Part shown: in pieces, positions 26,853 through 36,559 of the stretch
Numbering within the stretch: position 1 is the first letter of the stretch
Layout: each line of letters starts with the position of its first letter
NCBI GenBank assembly: GCA_014584705.1
Contig: JACTMJ010000028.1
Coordinates: 50,780 to 114,779 of the forward strand
Length of the DNA: 64,000 nucleotides
Source: Acidobacteriota bacterium
GTDB taxonomy: Bacteria > Acidobacteriota > Terriglobia > Bryobacterales > Bryobacteraceae
Direction: 5' to 3'
Position numbers and translations under genes: made by a program
Notes under the pieces: generated by a model
Told to the model about the DNA's origin: nothing
What the model saw: the letters and a program-made list of their open reading frames with translations, nothing else
Database searches by the model: none

Positions 26853-27740
26853 CTATGCCTTCCGGAGCACCGTGGCGCCCTTGATAATCGCCTCGAAACG
26901 CTTGTTCACATCCGTCAGATACTCGAGGTCTCCCCCCGCGATCTCCAGGCTGATCGGCCCCTTATAGCCGACCGCCGCGAGCGAATCGTAGATCGCCGGC
27001 CAATTCAGGTCTCCGTCGAGCAGGTTGACGAACTCGGCCTGACGGTTGCGGAAACGGAAATCCTTGAAGTGAACCTTCACCGTCCGCTTGCCGAGGCTGC
27101 GGATCCAGTGCTCGGGATACCCGTAAAGCTGGACGTTCCCCACGTCGAAGTAGGCCTTCAGATAGGGCGACTTGAAACTGTCCACATAGTCCACGAATTC
27201 GATGGGGCTCAGCAGGAACTTGTTCCAGACTTCCTCGATCGCAATGATCACCTTGAGTTGTTCGGCCAGCGGCAGCAATTCGGAAACCTGCCGCTTCGAG
27301 CGCTCCATCGCCTGCTCATACGTGGTTTCCGGGTTCACCACGGCCGGCACCAGAAGCACCGTGTCCGCGCCCCAGGTCTTGGCGTTCTGAAGACTCGTCT
27401 TCATCCCGTCCATTGACTTCTTCACCACCGCCGGATCGCTACTCGAGAGCGGGTAAGCCCAGTGCGCCTGGTTCATCACGCCGTGAATCCGGAGCCCCGT
27501 ATCCTGCGAGGCCTTGGCCAGGGCTTCCACTTCCCTTGGATCTTCCGTGGTGTACAGTTCCACGCATTCAAAGCCTGCGTCCTTCGCCATCTGGAAACGG
27601 AGTTTGTAACTCCCCTGGCGGCCCAGCATGCCGTAAACAAGGCCCTTTTCCACCGGCAATCGCCCGGACGTTTGGGCTGCGGCCAGGCCGGTTAGCGCTC
27701 CGGCGGCGGCCGTCGTGGCAAGAAAGGAACGTCGATCCAT
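26853..27740 (-). CDS. Exported sugar phosphate isomerase/epimerase-like protein
   Basis: A 295-residue TIM barrel with a short Tat-like signal (MDRRSFLATTAAAGALTGLAA). Barrel landmarks include GFECVELYTTED, LRIHGVMNQ, VIIAIEEVWNK, AYFDVGNVQ, KVHFKDFRF and ISLEIAGGD, with Glu, Asp, His and Glu in the usual metal-binding order. This is a hydroxypyruvate-isomerase/IolE-like architecture. The substrate is unknown. It is the second exported member of this superfamily in the window and is about as divergent from the first (23993) as from the cytosolic one (33403), judging by eye. Confidence 0.87.
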   Translation of the reverse strand: MDRRSFLATTAAAGALTGLAAAQTSGRLPVEKGLVYGMLGRQGSYKLRFQMAKDAGFECVELYTTEDPREVEALAKASQDTGLRIHGVMNQAHWAYPLSSSDPAVVKKSMDGMKTSLQNAKTWGADTVLLVPAVVNPETTYEQAMERSKRQVSELLPLAEQLKVIIAIEEVWNKFLLSPIEFVDYVDSFKSPYLKAYFDVGNVQLYGYPEHWIRSLGKRTVKVHFKDFRFRNRQAEFVNLLDGDLNWPAIYDSLAAVGYKGPISLEIAGGDLEYLTDVNKRFEAIIKGATVLRKA

Positions 27741-27821
27741 AATGATTCTCCTGTGGTGCGGCCATGCTGCTGGCCAATCTCATCCATCATATCCCCGTCC
27801 GTCTCTTAGTTCTTGCGACGC

Positions 27822-28058
27822 CTAACCCCCGGCCTCGCGTTCCCGGATTTCCAGCACCTTCTTCCGCCCGGAAGCTCCTCGCGCAAGCTCCACATGGCTC
27901 CTTGGTACTCCGAAATACTCCGCCACCGCGCGAATCACGGCATCGTTCGCTTTTCCGTCCACCGGGGGCGCATTCACCGAAACCAGCAGACTCCCGTCCG
28001 CCTGAGTTTCCACACGAGTGGCACGGGCATTCGGCCTCACTTTCACCTCGATCCGCAT
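27822..28058 (-). CDS. DUF167 (YggU) family protein
   Basis: A 78-residue protein with the DUF167 core: RIEVKVRPNARATRVE, LLVSVNAPPVDGKANDAVIRAVAEYFGVP and VELARGASGRKKVLEI. The family is small, conserved and of unknown role. It is cytosolic and often linked to YggT or cell-division genes in other phyla, but here it stands between an isomerase-like gene and the divergent truA. Length and motif are complete. Confidence 0.9.
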   Translation of the reverse strand: MRIEVKVRPNARATRVETQADGSLLVSVNAPPVDGKANDAVIRAVAEYFGVPRSHVELARGASGRKKVLEIREREAGG

Positions 28059-28138
28059 GGTATTCCCATGCTATCTCTCCGCCGCCTGCGAGGGCTTTCT
28101 CTCCGTACCCGCGCAGCCGCTCGGCTATTCTGGAAGAC

Positions 28139-29062
28139 ATGCCCACCTGGAAAGCAACTGTGGAGTACGACGGTTCCCGCTACAGTGGCTGGCAGGAGCA
28201 GAAGAACGCGCCCAAGACCGTGCTGGGCGCGCTTCGCGACGCAATCGAAAGCACGCTTGGCGTCCCGGCGGAATTGCACGGCGCGGGACGTACCGACGCC
28301 GGCGTACACGCACTCGCCCAGGTCTTCCACATCAAAGCCAATCCCAGGCGCACCCTCTCTCTCGCACAACTCGTCAATTCCGTTAACGATGCGCTGGGCC
28401 ACGACATCACGCTCCTGGCGCTCGAAGAAGCGCCAGAGCGGTTTCACGCCCGGCACCACGCCGAGAGCCGCCGCTATCTTTACCGGATTTCGCTCCGCAA
28501 GAATGCCTTTGCCAAACGGCATGTCTGGTGGGTGAGGGAAAACCTGAACGCGGATGCCATGCGAGAGGCGGCGGCCATGCTGCCCGGCCGCCACGATTTC
28601 AGCGCGTTCCATGCGAATGACCCCTCCCGGCCCGATGAATCCCCTATCGTCGTCGTGGAGAGCGCCCGGTTGGACCGCGAAGGCGATGAATTGCATTTCC
28701 GCATTGAAGCATCCCACTTTCTCTGGAGGATGGTGCGCCGAATCGTAGGCGCCCTGGTGAAAGTGGGGACGGGCGAGTTTCCGCTTGCCGATTTCGCCGC
28801 CGCCCTCGATGGAGACGTTCGCTACCAGGACGCGATCTCCCGTTGGACTGCACCCGCTGCCGGCCTGTACCTCGAAGCGGTTCGTTACCCGGCCGATCTT
28901 GAAGCCGTCATCAAACCGTCGCGCAGCCAGAACGCGCGCCGGGGAACGGCGGCACCCTCCCGCTCGGGTCCGCCCGCGAAACGCGGAGGGTCGCCAGCAA
29001 AACGAAGCGGCCCGCCTGCACGAAAAGACGTGTGGCGAGCCGCGCACTTGGAAAACGATTGA
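28139..29062 (+). CDS. truA: tRNA pseudouridine(38-40) synthase TruA
   Basis: Converts uridines 38-40 of tRNA anticodon arms to pseudouridine. The ATG at 28139 (GGAAGAC just upstream) gives 307 residues. The start TWKATVEYDGSRYSGWQEQ and the catalytic motif GAGRTDAGVHALAQ (Asp nucleophile) are typical, as are RRYLYRI and EASHFLWRMVRRIVGALVKVG. The last about 45 residues form a Lys/Arg/Pro-rich tail with a repeated SGPPAKR-like unit, longer than in most TruA proteins. The tail may be disordered RNA-binding sequence. Confidence 0.95.
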   Translation: MPTWKATVEYDGSRYSGWQEQKNAPKTVLGALRDAIESTLGVPAELHGAGRTDAGVHALAQVFHIKANPRRTLSLAQLVNSVNDALGHDITLLALEEAPERFHARHHAESRRYLYRISLRKNAFAKRHVWWVRENLNADAMREAAAMLPGRHDFSAFHANDPSRPDESPIVVVESARLDREGDELHFRIEASHFLWRMVRRIVGALVKVGTGEFPLADFAAALDGDVRYQDAISRWTAPAAGLYLEAVRYPADLEAVIKPSRSQNARRGTAAPSRSGPPAKRGGSPAKRSGPPARKDVWRAAHLEND

Positions 29063-29090
29063 ACTTGAAGGAACTCAACCGGTCAGGTTG

Positions 29091-31031
29091 CTAAAAACCG
29101 CCACCATTGCCGGCCTGCATCAACGCCGTCAGCCGCTGGGTGTCGATCTTGATCTTCCCTTCCTTTTGCAGGCGATCGCGAATTCCGTTGATATAGAGTT
29201 CCACGCGCTCCTGCGACTTCACCGCCGAGAGTTGCTTCCGGGTCTCTTCCCGTTCTCCGGCCAGTTCCGCCAGATTCGCATCAGTCCGGCTGGTCACCCG
29301 CACCAGGAACATACGAGTGGCGGAGCGGAAGGGAGGCAGCGTCTCACCGACCTTCACGTCAAACGCTTTGTAGACATCGCCCGCGTTCCCGATTCCCTCG
29401 GCCGCGGTGATCCGTGTGAAGGGAGCCGCGGTTGCGTAGGTGAGTCCGGCATGTTGGGCCACCGACTTCATCGAAGCGCCACCGTCCACAGCCTCCTTCG
29501 CTTCGGTCAGTTTTCGCTCGGCGAGCGTGCCCGCCATCTGGTTCTTCAGTGCATCCACTATGCGGCCGCGGGCTTCCTCAAAGGTCGCCTCCCGAGAGGG
29601 CTCGAACTTGGTGATCACGGCGAACGCCATCGCACCACCCCCCACGTCCGCCACGTTGGTCACATCACCAACCGGCGCTGTACTCACTTCTTGCATTAGC
29701 GGCGTGTTCCCCGCGATATTGCCGGCGGACATATTCGGCGCGATGTCCTTGAACGACGAAACCTGCGCTAGCGGCTCTTTCGACACGATTTCGGCAAGCT
29801 GCTCCGGCTTAGCCAGCACCGCCGCGCGAAGGCGCTCCGCCGTCGATTGCACGAGTTCTCCCGCCTTTTGTTGCGCGAGGTTGGAAGCGATCTGCTCGCG
29901 AACCTCCGCCAGCGGCTTCACCCGCGCCTCCTGGCGGGACTTGCACTTAATGATGTGGTACCCGTACTCGGTTTCGACGACGTTGCTGATCTCGCCGGGT
30001 TGCAGCGCGAAAGCCGCTTTCTCAAATGCGGGTACAGTCTGGCCCCGCACGACTATACCTAGTTCGCCGCCCTTGTCTTTGTTCGATTGGTCCTCGGAAT
30101 ACTGCGCGGCCAGCTTCGCGAAATCGCCTCCGCTCTTCAGCTTTGCCAGCACTTCGTCCGCTTTCTTGAGAGCGGCCGCCTTCTCCTCGGGAGATTTTCC
30201 TTCCGTCGTGAACAGAATGTGCTGCAAATCCAATTGCGATTCCACGTTCCACTGGTCCATGTTGGCGTTGTAGAAGGCTTGAATTTCCTCCGGGCTCACC
30301 CGGAAGCTCTCCATCGCGCGCTCCAGCGATACACGAACCACTTCAAAATCGCGGCGCTCCGGCACCCGCGTCTTGTTCCCGACCTGAGAGTAGAAATGCT
30401 TTATCTGCTCTTCCGTGGGTGTCACCTGGGAAAGAAGCTTTTCCGGTTCGATGTAGACGTATTCGAGCCCCACCTTGTCGTTGCGCTCGTGCAGCGCTGC
30501 ATCGATTTCCGCCGGGCTCACCACCACGCTCCGTGCCACGATGGCGCTCAACCGGTTCGTAATTAGCTGCTTACGAACATTCGCTTCGAACTGGGCCGGA
30601 TTCGTTCCGTTCTGTTCGAGCAGCATCCGATACTGGTCGACACCGATGAATTGCCCGCCCTGGGAAAACGTGGGCATCTGGCGGATCATCAGTGCCAGTT
30701 CCTGGTCGCTCACGTCGAATCCGAGCTTCTTGGCTTCGTAGAGCAGAGCGCGTTCCTGCACCAGATTCTGGAACGCCACCGGGTACAGGGCGTTCATTTC
30801 GCTGGGGGACATCACGCGGCCCTGCCGCGCGAGTTGCTGCACCACTTCCCGGATCTGCGCGATCGTAATCGGCTCGCCCGCTACTTCTCCCAGCGTTTGC
30901 GCATTTGCGCCAAAGTCGGCACCGCCGAATCCCGGAATCAGCGTGATCACCATCGCCGCGGCCACCAGCAACAGGATTGCACCCAAAAAAATGCGCACTG
31001 CTTTGGCGCGGCTTCGGAAAAGGTCAAACAT
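29091..31031 (-). CDS. Membrane-anchored peptidyl-prolyl isomerase, PpiD/SurA type
   Basis: A 646-residue periplasmic folding factor. One N-terminal membrane helix (FLGAILLLVAAAMVITLIPGF) is followed by a SurA_N_3-type chaperone region (ITIAQIREVVQQLARQGRVMSPSEM...). A parvulin domain lies at about residues 265-365 (LQHILFTTEGKSPEEKAAALKKADEV, FAKLAAQYSEDQSNKDKGGELG, FALQPGEISNVVETEYGYHIIKC). A second partial parvulin-like segment follows near 530. This layout matches PpiD, which helps outer-membrane and secreted proteins fold at the Sec translocon. It is divergent from lysA and convergent with truA. Confidence 0.92.
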   Translation of the reverse strand: MFDLFRSRAKAVRIFLGAILLLVAAAMVITLIPGFGGADFGANAQTLGEVAGEPITIAQIREVVQQLARQGRVMSPSEMNALYPVAFQNLVQERALLYEAKKLGFDVSDQELALMIRQMPTFSQGGQFIGVDQYRMLLEQNGTNPAQFEANVRKQLITNRLSAIVARSVVVSPAEIDAALHERNDKVGLEYVYIEPEKLLSQVTPTEEQIKHFYSQVGNKTRVPERRDFEVVRVSLERAMESFRVSPEEIQAFYNANMDQWNVESQLDLQHILFTTEGKSPEEKAAALKKADEVLAKLKSGGDFAKLAAQYSEDQSNKDKGGELGIVVRGQTVPAFEKAAFALQPGEISNVVETEYGYHIIKCKSRQEARVKPLAEVREQIASNLAQQKAGELVQSTAERLRAAVLAKPEQLAEIVSKEPLAQVSSFKDIAPNMSAGNIAGNTPLMQEVSTAPVGDVTNVADVGGGAMAFAVITKFEPSREATFEEARGRIVDALKNQMAGTLAERKLTEAKEAVDGGASMKSVAQHAGLTYATAAPFTRITAAEGIGNAGDVYKAFDVKVGETLPPFRSATRMFLVRVTSRTDANLAELAGEREETRKQLSAVKSQERVELYINGIRDRLQKEGKIKIDTQRLTALMQAGNGGGF

Positions 31032-31129
31032 AAAGCTCCAACTCCCTGGGAGGTCGAATCCTTAAGTATATCGTGGCTCGGCCCTCTGTTCGTGGCCCGT
31101 TGACGCTATGCTGAAGAAGATTCCCTCGT

Positions 31130-32449
31130 ATGCCCTTAGACCCCTCACCACCAACCGGCGTTGCACCCGCCGACACAGCCGCGCCCAAGCCTTCCGCGTT
31201 GGTTTCTGCCCCCTTCTCTTACCGGGGCGGCGAACTTTATTGTGAAGCCGTCCGGCTAAGCGAGATTGCGGCCTCCGCCGGAACGCCTTGCTACGTGTAC
31301 GGCGCCGCCGGCATTCGGGAGCGCTTTCGGGCTTACCGCGACGCCCTCGCCGGCGTTCCGCACGAGATCTGCTACGCCGTCAAAGCCAATAGCAACCTCG
31401 CCGTCCTGAAACTCCTCGCCGATATGGGTTCCGGCTTCGACATCGTTTCCGGCGGGGAACTCTACCGTGTCTTGCGGGCCGGGGGAGACCCCGCGAAAGT
31501 CGTTTTCTCCGGTGTCGGGAAAACGGAAGAGGACATCCGCTACGCCCTGGAACGGGGTATCCATGGCTTCAACTGCGAATCGGAATCGGAGTTGATTCTG
31601 CTAGCGGCCACCGCCCACCGGGCCGGCAAGCGGGCCAGAGTTGCACTGCGCGTGAACCCGGATGTCGATGCCAACACGCATCGCTACATCTCAACGGGTC
31701 TCCAGGAGCACAAGTTCGGCATCCCCTTCGCCGACGCGCACCGTATCTACTTGCAATATCGCGACGAACCGGGGCTGGAATGGGTGGGTGTGAGCTGCCA
31801 TATTGGTTCCCAGATCCTCAATGTCAGCCCGCTGGTGGAAGCGATCGAAAAGGTGCTCGCTCTCGCCACCAGCCTGCGAAACGAGAGCATTCCCATCCGG
31901 GAAGTCGATATTGGCGGGGGCCTCGGCATCGCCTATTGTCCCCAGGAAGCGCCCACCCCGATTCCCGCCTACATCGCGCAGGTGATCGAGAGATTCCATC
32001 GCAGCGGATTCTCCCTTGCCGTGGAGCCGGGCCGGTCCCTGGTGGCGGAATCCGGCGCGCTGCTCACCCGCGTGCTGCATCGGAAATCGGCTTCGGACCG
32101 GAATTTTCTCATCGTGGATGCGGCTATGAACGATCTCATTCGCCCGTCGCTCTACAGCGCTCACCACGAGATCGTGCCGCTCACCCTTGGTGAAGGCCAG
32201 CCTGAGATCGCGGATGTGGTCGGCCCGGTCTGCGAATCTGGCGACTTCTTCGCCAAGCAGCGTGCGCTCCCGGCAATCGCGCAGGGCGAATGGATCGCTA
32301 TCTGCACGGCCGGCGCCTACGGGTTCTCGCTTTCCTCGAACTACAACGCACGGCCGAGGGCCGCCGAAGTACTGGTCGACGGCGCTTCGTGGCGCGTCAT
32401 CCGGGAGCGGGAAACCTGGGAGGATCTGGTGCGGGGCGAGTCTATCTAG
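31130..32449 (+). CDS. lysA: Diaminopimelate decarboxylase
   Basis: Catalyses the last step of lysine synthesis, meso-diaminopimelate to lysine. The 439-residue product is a group IV PLP enzyme: the PLP Lys is in CYAVKANSNLAVL, followed by GSGFDIVSGGELYR and HIGSQILNVSPL. The phosphate-binding glycine loop DIGGGLGIAY, EPGRSLVAESG and the dimer-interface CESGDFFAK complete the active site. The N terminus has about 25 extra Pro/Ala-rich residues; the ATG at 31130 lacks a strong ribosome site, so a shorter protein is possible. Aspartokinase of the same pathway is encoded 3 kb downstream. Confidence 0.95.
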   Translation: MPLDPSPPTGVAPADTAAPKPSALVSAPFSYRGGELYCEAVRLSEIAASAGTPCYVYGAAGIRERFRAYRDALAGVPHEICYAVKANSNLAVLKLLADMGSGFDIVSGGELYRVLRAGGDPAKVVFSGVGKTEEDIRYALERGIHGFNCESESELILLAATAHRAGKRARVALRVNPDVDANTHRYISTGLQEHKFGIPFADAHRIYLQYRDEPGLEWVGVSCHIGSQILNVSPLVEAIEKVLALATSLRNESIPIREVDIGGGLGIAYCPQEAPTPIPAYIAQVIERFHRSGFSLAVEPGRSLVAESGALLTRVLHRKSASDRNFLIVDAAMNDLIRPSLYSAHHEIVPLTLGEGQPEIADVVGPVCESGDFFAKQRALPAIAQGEWIAICTAGAYGFSLSSNYNARPRAAEVLVDGASWRVIRERETWEDLVRGESI

Positions 32450-32491
32450 CCCCGAATCGTCATCCGCGGGTCCGCGTCCGGCGTCCGTTGC

Positions 32492-33403
32492 TTATCCGGC
32501 GTCCTGCCGCCGGCGAAGAAAATCAAGGAATGCCGTGGCTGTGCGGTCGAGATTCTCGATCCGCCCGCCTCCTTCAAGCGGGGCGCACATCTCGTACGCG
32601 ACCGGTCCCCGATAGCCCGCATCCCGCAACCCCGCAAAAAAGGCGTCGTAATCCAATTCGCCCTCCCCCGGCGCCGTCGCGCGGGTAAGCGGAGGAACGC
32701 ACTCAATATAATGGACGTGATCGGGTTGATAAATGAACTGCGGCATCACTTTATAATCTGCGACGGTCGTGAATGCCAGCCACGGCGCAATCTCGCGAAC
32801 GGCCTGCCGCAATTGCTCGCCCCGCGCCCCTTGCAGCCAAACCGCCCAGCAATCAAATGCAGCCTTAATCCGAGGGTGATCCAATTCCCGTAATAGCCAG
32901 GCAAACTCCTTGAAGTGAGCGGCGATATCATGGTGGTTCTGCAAGAGCAGGGTCACACCCAATTCTTCCGCATACTTCGCCGCCAGTCGAAGGCCTCGAA
33001 CCACTTCGCCGTACTGTAGGTCATAGGCCACTTCATCCAGTCTGTAACCGGTAAACACGCGCAGGAATTCGCACCCCAGATCCGCGCATAATTCACAGAG
33101 CTGGGCTATGTAGAGTGCGTTCATTTCACCCGATGGAATTCCCGGCCGGCGCAAGCCGCAGGTGAAATCCGTGTATCCCATCAGCGCCGCCAGATGCAAT
33201 CCTTCATCCGAGATTCTCGCTCTCAGTTCCCGCCTCTCCGCTTTGGAATACGACGCCGGGGAGACATGCGGAACCTTTGCAACCAGCGCCACCGCGCCGA
33301 ACTTCAATTCACGGGCCTTGGCCAGAAAATCGGGAACCGAAAGAAAAGCCTGGCCGGGCCATGCCGATGAATAGCTGACGGAATGCAAAACCGGAGTGTA
33401 CAT
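32492..33403 (-). CDS. Sugar phosphate isomerase/epimerase-like TIM barrel (cytosolic)
   Basis: A 303-residue protein without a signal sequence. Barrel strands carry FGAVALVAKVPHVS, LHLAALMGYTDF, CEFLRVFTGYR, VTLLLQNHHD, KAAFDCWAVW and VAYEMCAPLEGGG. The Glu/His/Asp ligand order is partly altered (QNHHD in place of ENH), so metal binding may differ from classical members. The substrate is unknown. It is convergent with lysA and divergent from the small gene at 33808 across a 404-base gap. Confidence 0.83.
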   Translation of the reverse strand: MYTPVLHSVSYSSAWPGQAFLSVPDFLAKARELKFGAVALVAKVPHVSPASYSKAERRELRARISDEGLHLAALMGYTDFTCGLRRPGIPSGEMNALYIAQLCELCADLGCEFLRVFTGYRLDEVAYDLQYGEVVRGLRLAAKYAEELGVTLLLQNHHDIAAHFKEFAWLLRELDHPRIKAAFDCWAVWLQGARGEQLRQAVREIAPWLAFTTVADYKVMPQFIYQPDHVHYIECVPPLTRATAPGEGELDYDAFFAGLRDAGYRGPVAYEMCAPLEGGGRIENLDRTATAFLDFLRRRQDAG

Positions 33404-33807
33404 GCAAATTAACGATGTTGATAAATGGGAATATATCCGCCGATGAAGATTCTATCGCTCCTCGCGATCTTTGTCATTCGTCCGCGCGAAGAACACTCAT
33501 CCCTCAAATCCGCGCTTCGGGGAAACCGCTCATCCGTTTCGCACATCATGGATTGTGCGGATCGGAAATCGCAGCTCGTCTAAGGGGACTGGTCCGGATG
33601 CACGGAAACAGGAAAGAAAATCGGCAATTCTCCATATTTCGATGCCTGAACTGTATATAATACGGATGTCGATGCAAACGTCATCCGATGGTTGCATCCG
33701 CCATCTCGACTGAGACGAAAAAATCGCCGTCACCCAGTCCGTCCTAAGCGAATCCCGCCGGACGGACGGTCGGAACACATCGTCCGGCAATATCAGGAGT
33801 AACGGAA
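33404..33807. other. Gene-free interval of 404 bases with one candidate -10
   Basis: No convincing coding frame was seen. It is visibly more AT-rich than its surroundings. A perfect TATAAT lies at 33656-33661, but no matching -35 was found at 16-18 bases. The resulting 5' region of the 33808 gene would be about 140 bases. Promoters of two divergent genes must lie here. Confidence 0.4.
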
Positions 33808-34083
33808 ATGAATGGGAGAAACACCATGAGCAACACACCTCTGGACCAGGTTCTGAAAGCCAAAGCCGATTATGAGTCAAAGCGCCAGGCCGCCATCAAT
33901 GATTTGCTGGCGAAGCGCTCGGAAATTGACAAGCAGTTGGAAGCGCTCGGCCATGACGAGAACACCAGCGCGAAGCGGCGCGGCCGGCGCGGCCCGATGT
34001 CGGAAGCGACCCGTGAGAAGATGCGTCTCGCCTGGAAGCGCCGGAAAGAGAAGGAAGCCGCGGGCAAGGGGAAAAAGGGATAG
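33808..34083 (+). CDS. Small basic coiled-coil-like protein
   Basis: A 91-residue product. AGGAG precedes the ATG at 33808; an ATG at 33826 with GGGAG is an equally good start. A helical, coiled-coil-like segment (LDQVLKAKADYESKRQAAINDLLAKRSEIDKQLEAL) leads to a strongly basic tail (SAKRRGRRGPMSEATREKMRLAWKRRKEKEAAGK). The tail resembles the AT-hook or NUMOD-like SxxTRxKMxxAWxxRK repeat that contacts DNA in other proteins. It is probably a nucleic-acid-binding accessory protein. The family was not identified. Confidence 0.65.
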   Translation: MNGRNTMSNTPLDQVLKAKADYESKRQAAINDLLAKRSEIDKQLEALGHDENTSAKRRGRRGPMSEATREKMRLAWKRRKEKEAAGKGKKG

Positions 34084-34096
34084 CCCCTCCGCGACT

Positions 34097-34131
34097 CCGC
34101 GGGCGCCCGGCCTTTCGTCCGGGACCCGCGG
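34097..34131 (+). terminator. GC-rich hairpin after the small basic-protein gene
   Basis: CCGCGGG (34097-34103) pairs with CCCGCGG (34125-34131). An inner CCCGG/CCGGG stem (34106-34110 with 34119-34123) follows an asymmetric internal loop. It lies 14 bases after the stop codon. There is no T tract, so termination strength is uncertain. Confidence 0.5.
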
Positions 34132-34288
34132 AACCCCACGCCTCGCGCGGCGCCCCCCCTCCGGCATCCCTGCCGCTCCCCGCCGGACGCACGAATCCCC
34201 TCCCCCGGCATTCCCCATTCGCCCCGCTTCATTGCAAACTAGATAGAAGGATGAAGAATCTCTCGCGAATCCGGGCGGCAGGCTCTCG

Positions 34289-34960
34289 ATGAACGCTCCC
34301 ATTGTCGTCGCCATAGACGGCCCGGCGGGCGCGGGCAAGAGCACCATTGCCAGACGGGTTGCCGAACGGCTTGGTTATCTTTATATCGATTCCGGGGCGA
34401 TGTACCGGGCGGTGGCTCTTTGGGCGGTCCGCAACGGCACCGGTCTTGACGACTGGCATCGCCTGGAACAATTGGCATCGGCGGCCGACATCCAATTGGA
34501 GGAGGGCACAAACCGGGTCTTCCTGAACGGCGAGGACGTCACGGAGGCAATCCGCGACGAAGCGATTTCGGGCGCGGCTTCCCGGGTCTCCGTCGTGCCT
34601 GGCGTCCGAAAGGCGCTGGTCGCGAAGCAGCGGGAATTTGCCCTCCGGCATAGCGTGGTCATGGAAGGCCGCGACATCGGGACGGTCGTGTTTCCCGGAG
34701 CGCGCGTTAAGATTTTTCTCGACGCGTCTTCGCAGGTGCGTGCCGCGCGGCGTCACCGGCAACTTCAGGACAAGGGAATCGAGAACGACCCGTCGGAGAC
34801 CGAACGGGAAATTCGCGCCCGCGATAACCGTGACCGCACCAGGGCCGAAGCGCCGCTGCTGCAAGCCCCCGACGCCGAATACGTCGATGCCTCATCCTTG
34901 GACATTGAAGCCGTGGAAGAAGCTGTCTTGAGGCTTGTCCGCGCCCGCACCTCGCATTGA
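34289..34960 (+). CDS. cmk: Cytidylate kinase
   Basis: Phosphorylates CMP and dCMP. The 223-residue product has the P-loop IDGPAGAGKSTIARRVAE, the substrate region YIDSGAMYRAVALWA and the CMP-binding SAASRVSVVPGVRKAL, followed by VVMEGRDIGTVVFP. The short LID region is rich in Arg (RAARRHRQLQDKG, ARDNRDRTRAEAPL). The NMP-bind insert typical of cytidylate kinase is present. It is the first of a cmk-aspartokinase pair, with a 42-base gap to the next gene. Confidence 0.95.
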   Translation: MNAPIVVAIDGPAGAGKSTIARRVAERLGYLYIDSGAMYRAVALWAVRNGTGLDDWHRLEQLASAADIQLEEGTNRVFLNGEDVTEAIRDEAISGAASRVSVVPGVRKALVAKQREFALRHSVVMEGRDIGTVVFPGARVKIFLDASSQVRAARRHRQLQDKGIENDPSETEREIRARDNRDRTRAEAPLLQAPDAEYVDASSLDIEAVEEAVLRLVRARTSH

Positions 34961-35002
34961 ACACGTCCGGGAGCCCGGACTGAAGAAAGGAATCAGCAAA
35001 GC

Positions 35003-36442
35003 GTGCAGAACCTCCTCGTCATGAAGTTTGGCGGCACCAGCATGGGTACTCCGGAGAGTATCCGGACCGTCGCCGCGATCTGCCGAGAGCAATCGTCCCG
35101 ACGCCCCACCGTCGCGGTCGTCTCGGCGATGTCCAAAGTCACGGACCTGATGCTCGAAACCATGTTTCACGCCGAGCGCGGCGACGAAGCCGGCTTTTCC
35201 GAGAACCTCCGGCGGCTCAGGCAGCGCCATGAGGAAGCTTGCGCCGGCCTCATTCCGGAAGAGTTTCAGCCCGAGGTTCGTGACCGTCTGGAGTCTCTGC
35301 TGGCGCGCTTCGACCGCATTGTGCGCGGCATGGCCATGTTGCGCGAGCGTCCGCCCCGCGCGCTGGACGAAGCCGTGAGCCTTGGCGAATCTCTTTCCGC
35401 CACGCTACTCGCCGGCTATCTCGAATCCGTCGGCATACCCGCCGCGGTGGTGCCCGGTTCGGAAGTGATCGTCACGGATCCGATTCATGGCAACGCCACT
35501 CCCCGCATGGAACTCACTGCATTCCGCGCGAAGGAAGGCCTCCTGCCTCTGCTCACCGGCAAGATTTTCCCGGTGGTGACCGGTTTCTGCGGCGCCACGG
35601 AAGATGGCCACATCACCACCCTCGGCCGCGGCGGTTCGGACTTTACCGCCACCATTCTCGCCGCCGGGCTCGATGCCTCCGAAGTCTGGATCTGGACTGA
35701 CGTCGACGGCATTATGTCGGCCGACCCCCGCGTGGTTCCCGACGCCGTCGTCCTTCCCGAGATCACTTACAGCGAGGCGGCCGAACTCGCGTATAACGGC
35801 GCTAAGATCCTGCACCCGCGCACGCTGCTGCCGATCGCCGAACGCAATATCCCGCTCTGGAGCAAGAACACCTTCAACCCTTCCTTCCCCGGAACGAAGA
35901 TCGTCAACCGCACCCTGAACGGCGATGGCGCCCGCGCGGTGACCTCCTCGAAGAACGTGGTTCTCATCAGCGTGGACCCCGCCAGCGCCTCCGTGAATCC
36001 CAATGCCGTGATGGCCCGGTGCCTCGATGCCGTCGCCCGCGTCAATGCGGAGGTGCTCGCTTTCTCCAGTTCGAGTTACCGCCAGAGTTTCTGCCTACTC
36101 GTCCGCCGGGACGAGCTCGCGGACGCAACGCGAAGCATCGAAACCGCCCTTAGTCTTGAACTCAATCACGGTTACATTCGGCCGCTCGACATCAATGACG
36201 ATGTCGGGCTGCTGGCGATCGTCGGCGAAGGCATGAAAGGCACTCCCGGTCTCGCCGGGCGCATATTCACGGCCATCTCGCGCGAAATGGTGAACATCAT
36301 TGCCATCTCTCAGGGAGCCAGCGAACTCACCATTGCGATCGTCGTCCGGCGCGAGGGCGTGGAGAAGGCCGCGAAAGCCGTGCATGCCGAGTGTGGCCTG
36401 GGCGCGCGCCGGGAATCCGGCCTGGAAAGCGCTCCCCTGTAG
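35003..36442 (+). CDS. lysC: Aspartokinase
   Basis: Phosphorylates aspartate, the entry step to lysine, threonine and methionine. The GTG start at 35003 gives 479 residues. The kinase domain has MKFGGTSMG at the N terminus, [23 protein letters not shown] and [13 protein letters not shown]. Two C-terminal ACT domains ([46 protein letters not shown]...[15 protein letters not shown]) give feedback control. The length and single-frame layout suit a monofunctional AK of the LysC/ThrA type, not the alpha/beta split form. No homoserine dehydrogenase domain follows. Confidence 0.92.
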   Translation: MQNLLVMKFGGTSMGTPESIRTVAAICREQSSRRPTVAVVSAMSKVTDLMLETMFHAERGDEAGFSENLRRLRQRHEEACAGLIPEEFQPEVRDRLESLLARFDRIVRGMAMLRERPPRALDEAVSLGESLSATLLAGYLESVGIPAAVVPGSEVIVTDPIHGNATPRMELTAFRAKEGLLPLLTGKIFPVVTGFCGATEDGHITTLGRGGSDFTATILAAGLDASEVWIWTDVDGIMSADPRVVPDAVVLPEITYSEAAELAYNGAKILHPRTLLPIAERNIPLWSKNTFNPSFPGTKIVNRTLNGDGARAVTSSKNVVLISVDPASASVNPNAVMARCLDAVARVNAEVLAFSSSSYRQSFCLLVRRDELADATRSIETALSLELNHGYIRPLDINDDVGLLAIVGEGMKGTPGLAGRIFTAISREMVNIIAISQGASELTIAIVVRREGVEKAAKAVHAECGLGARRESGLESAPL

Positions 36443-36559
36443 AAGTGCAATCGCCTCGAATGGGTTTGATTCAGCGAAGCCATTCATGTCAGGCTTAAGA
36501 AAACACAATCCTGATCCTCCCGTTGGATCTTGCTTCTCGAAATATATTGTTTGCGTGAG

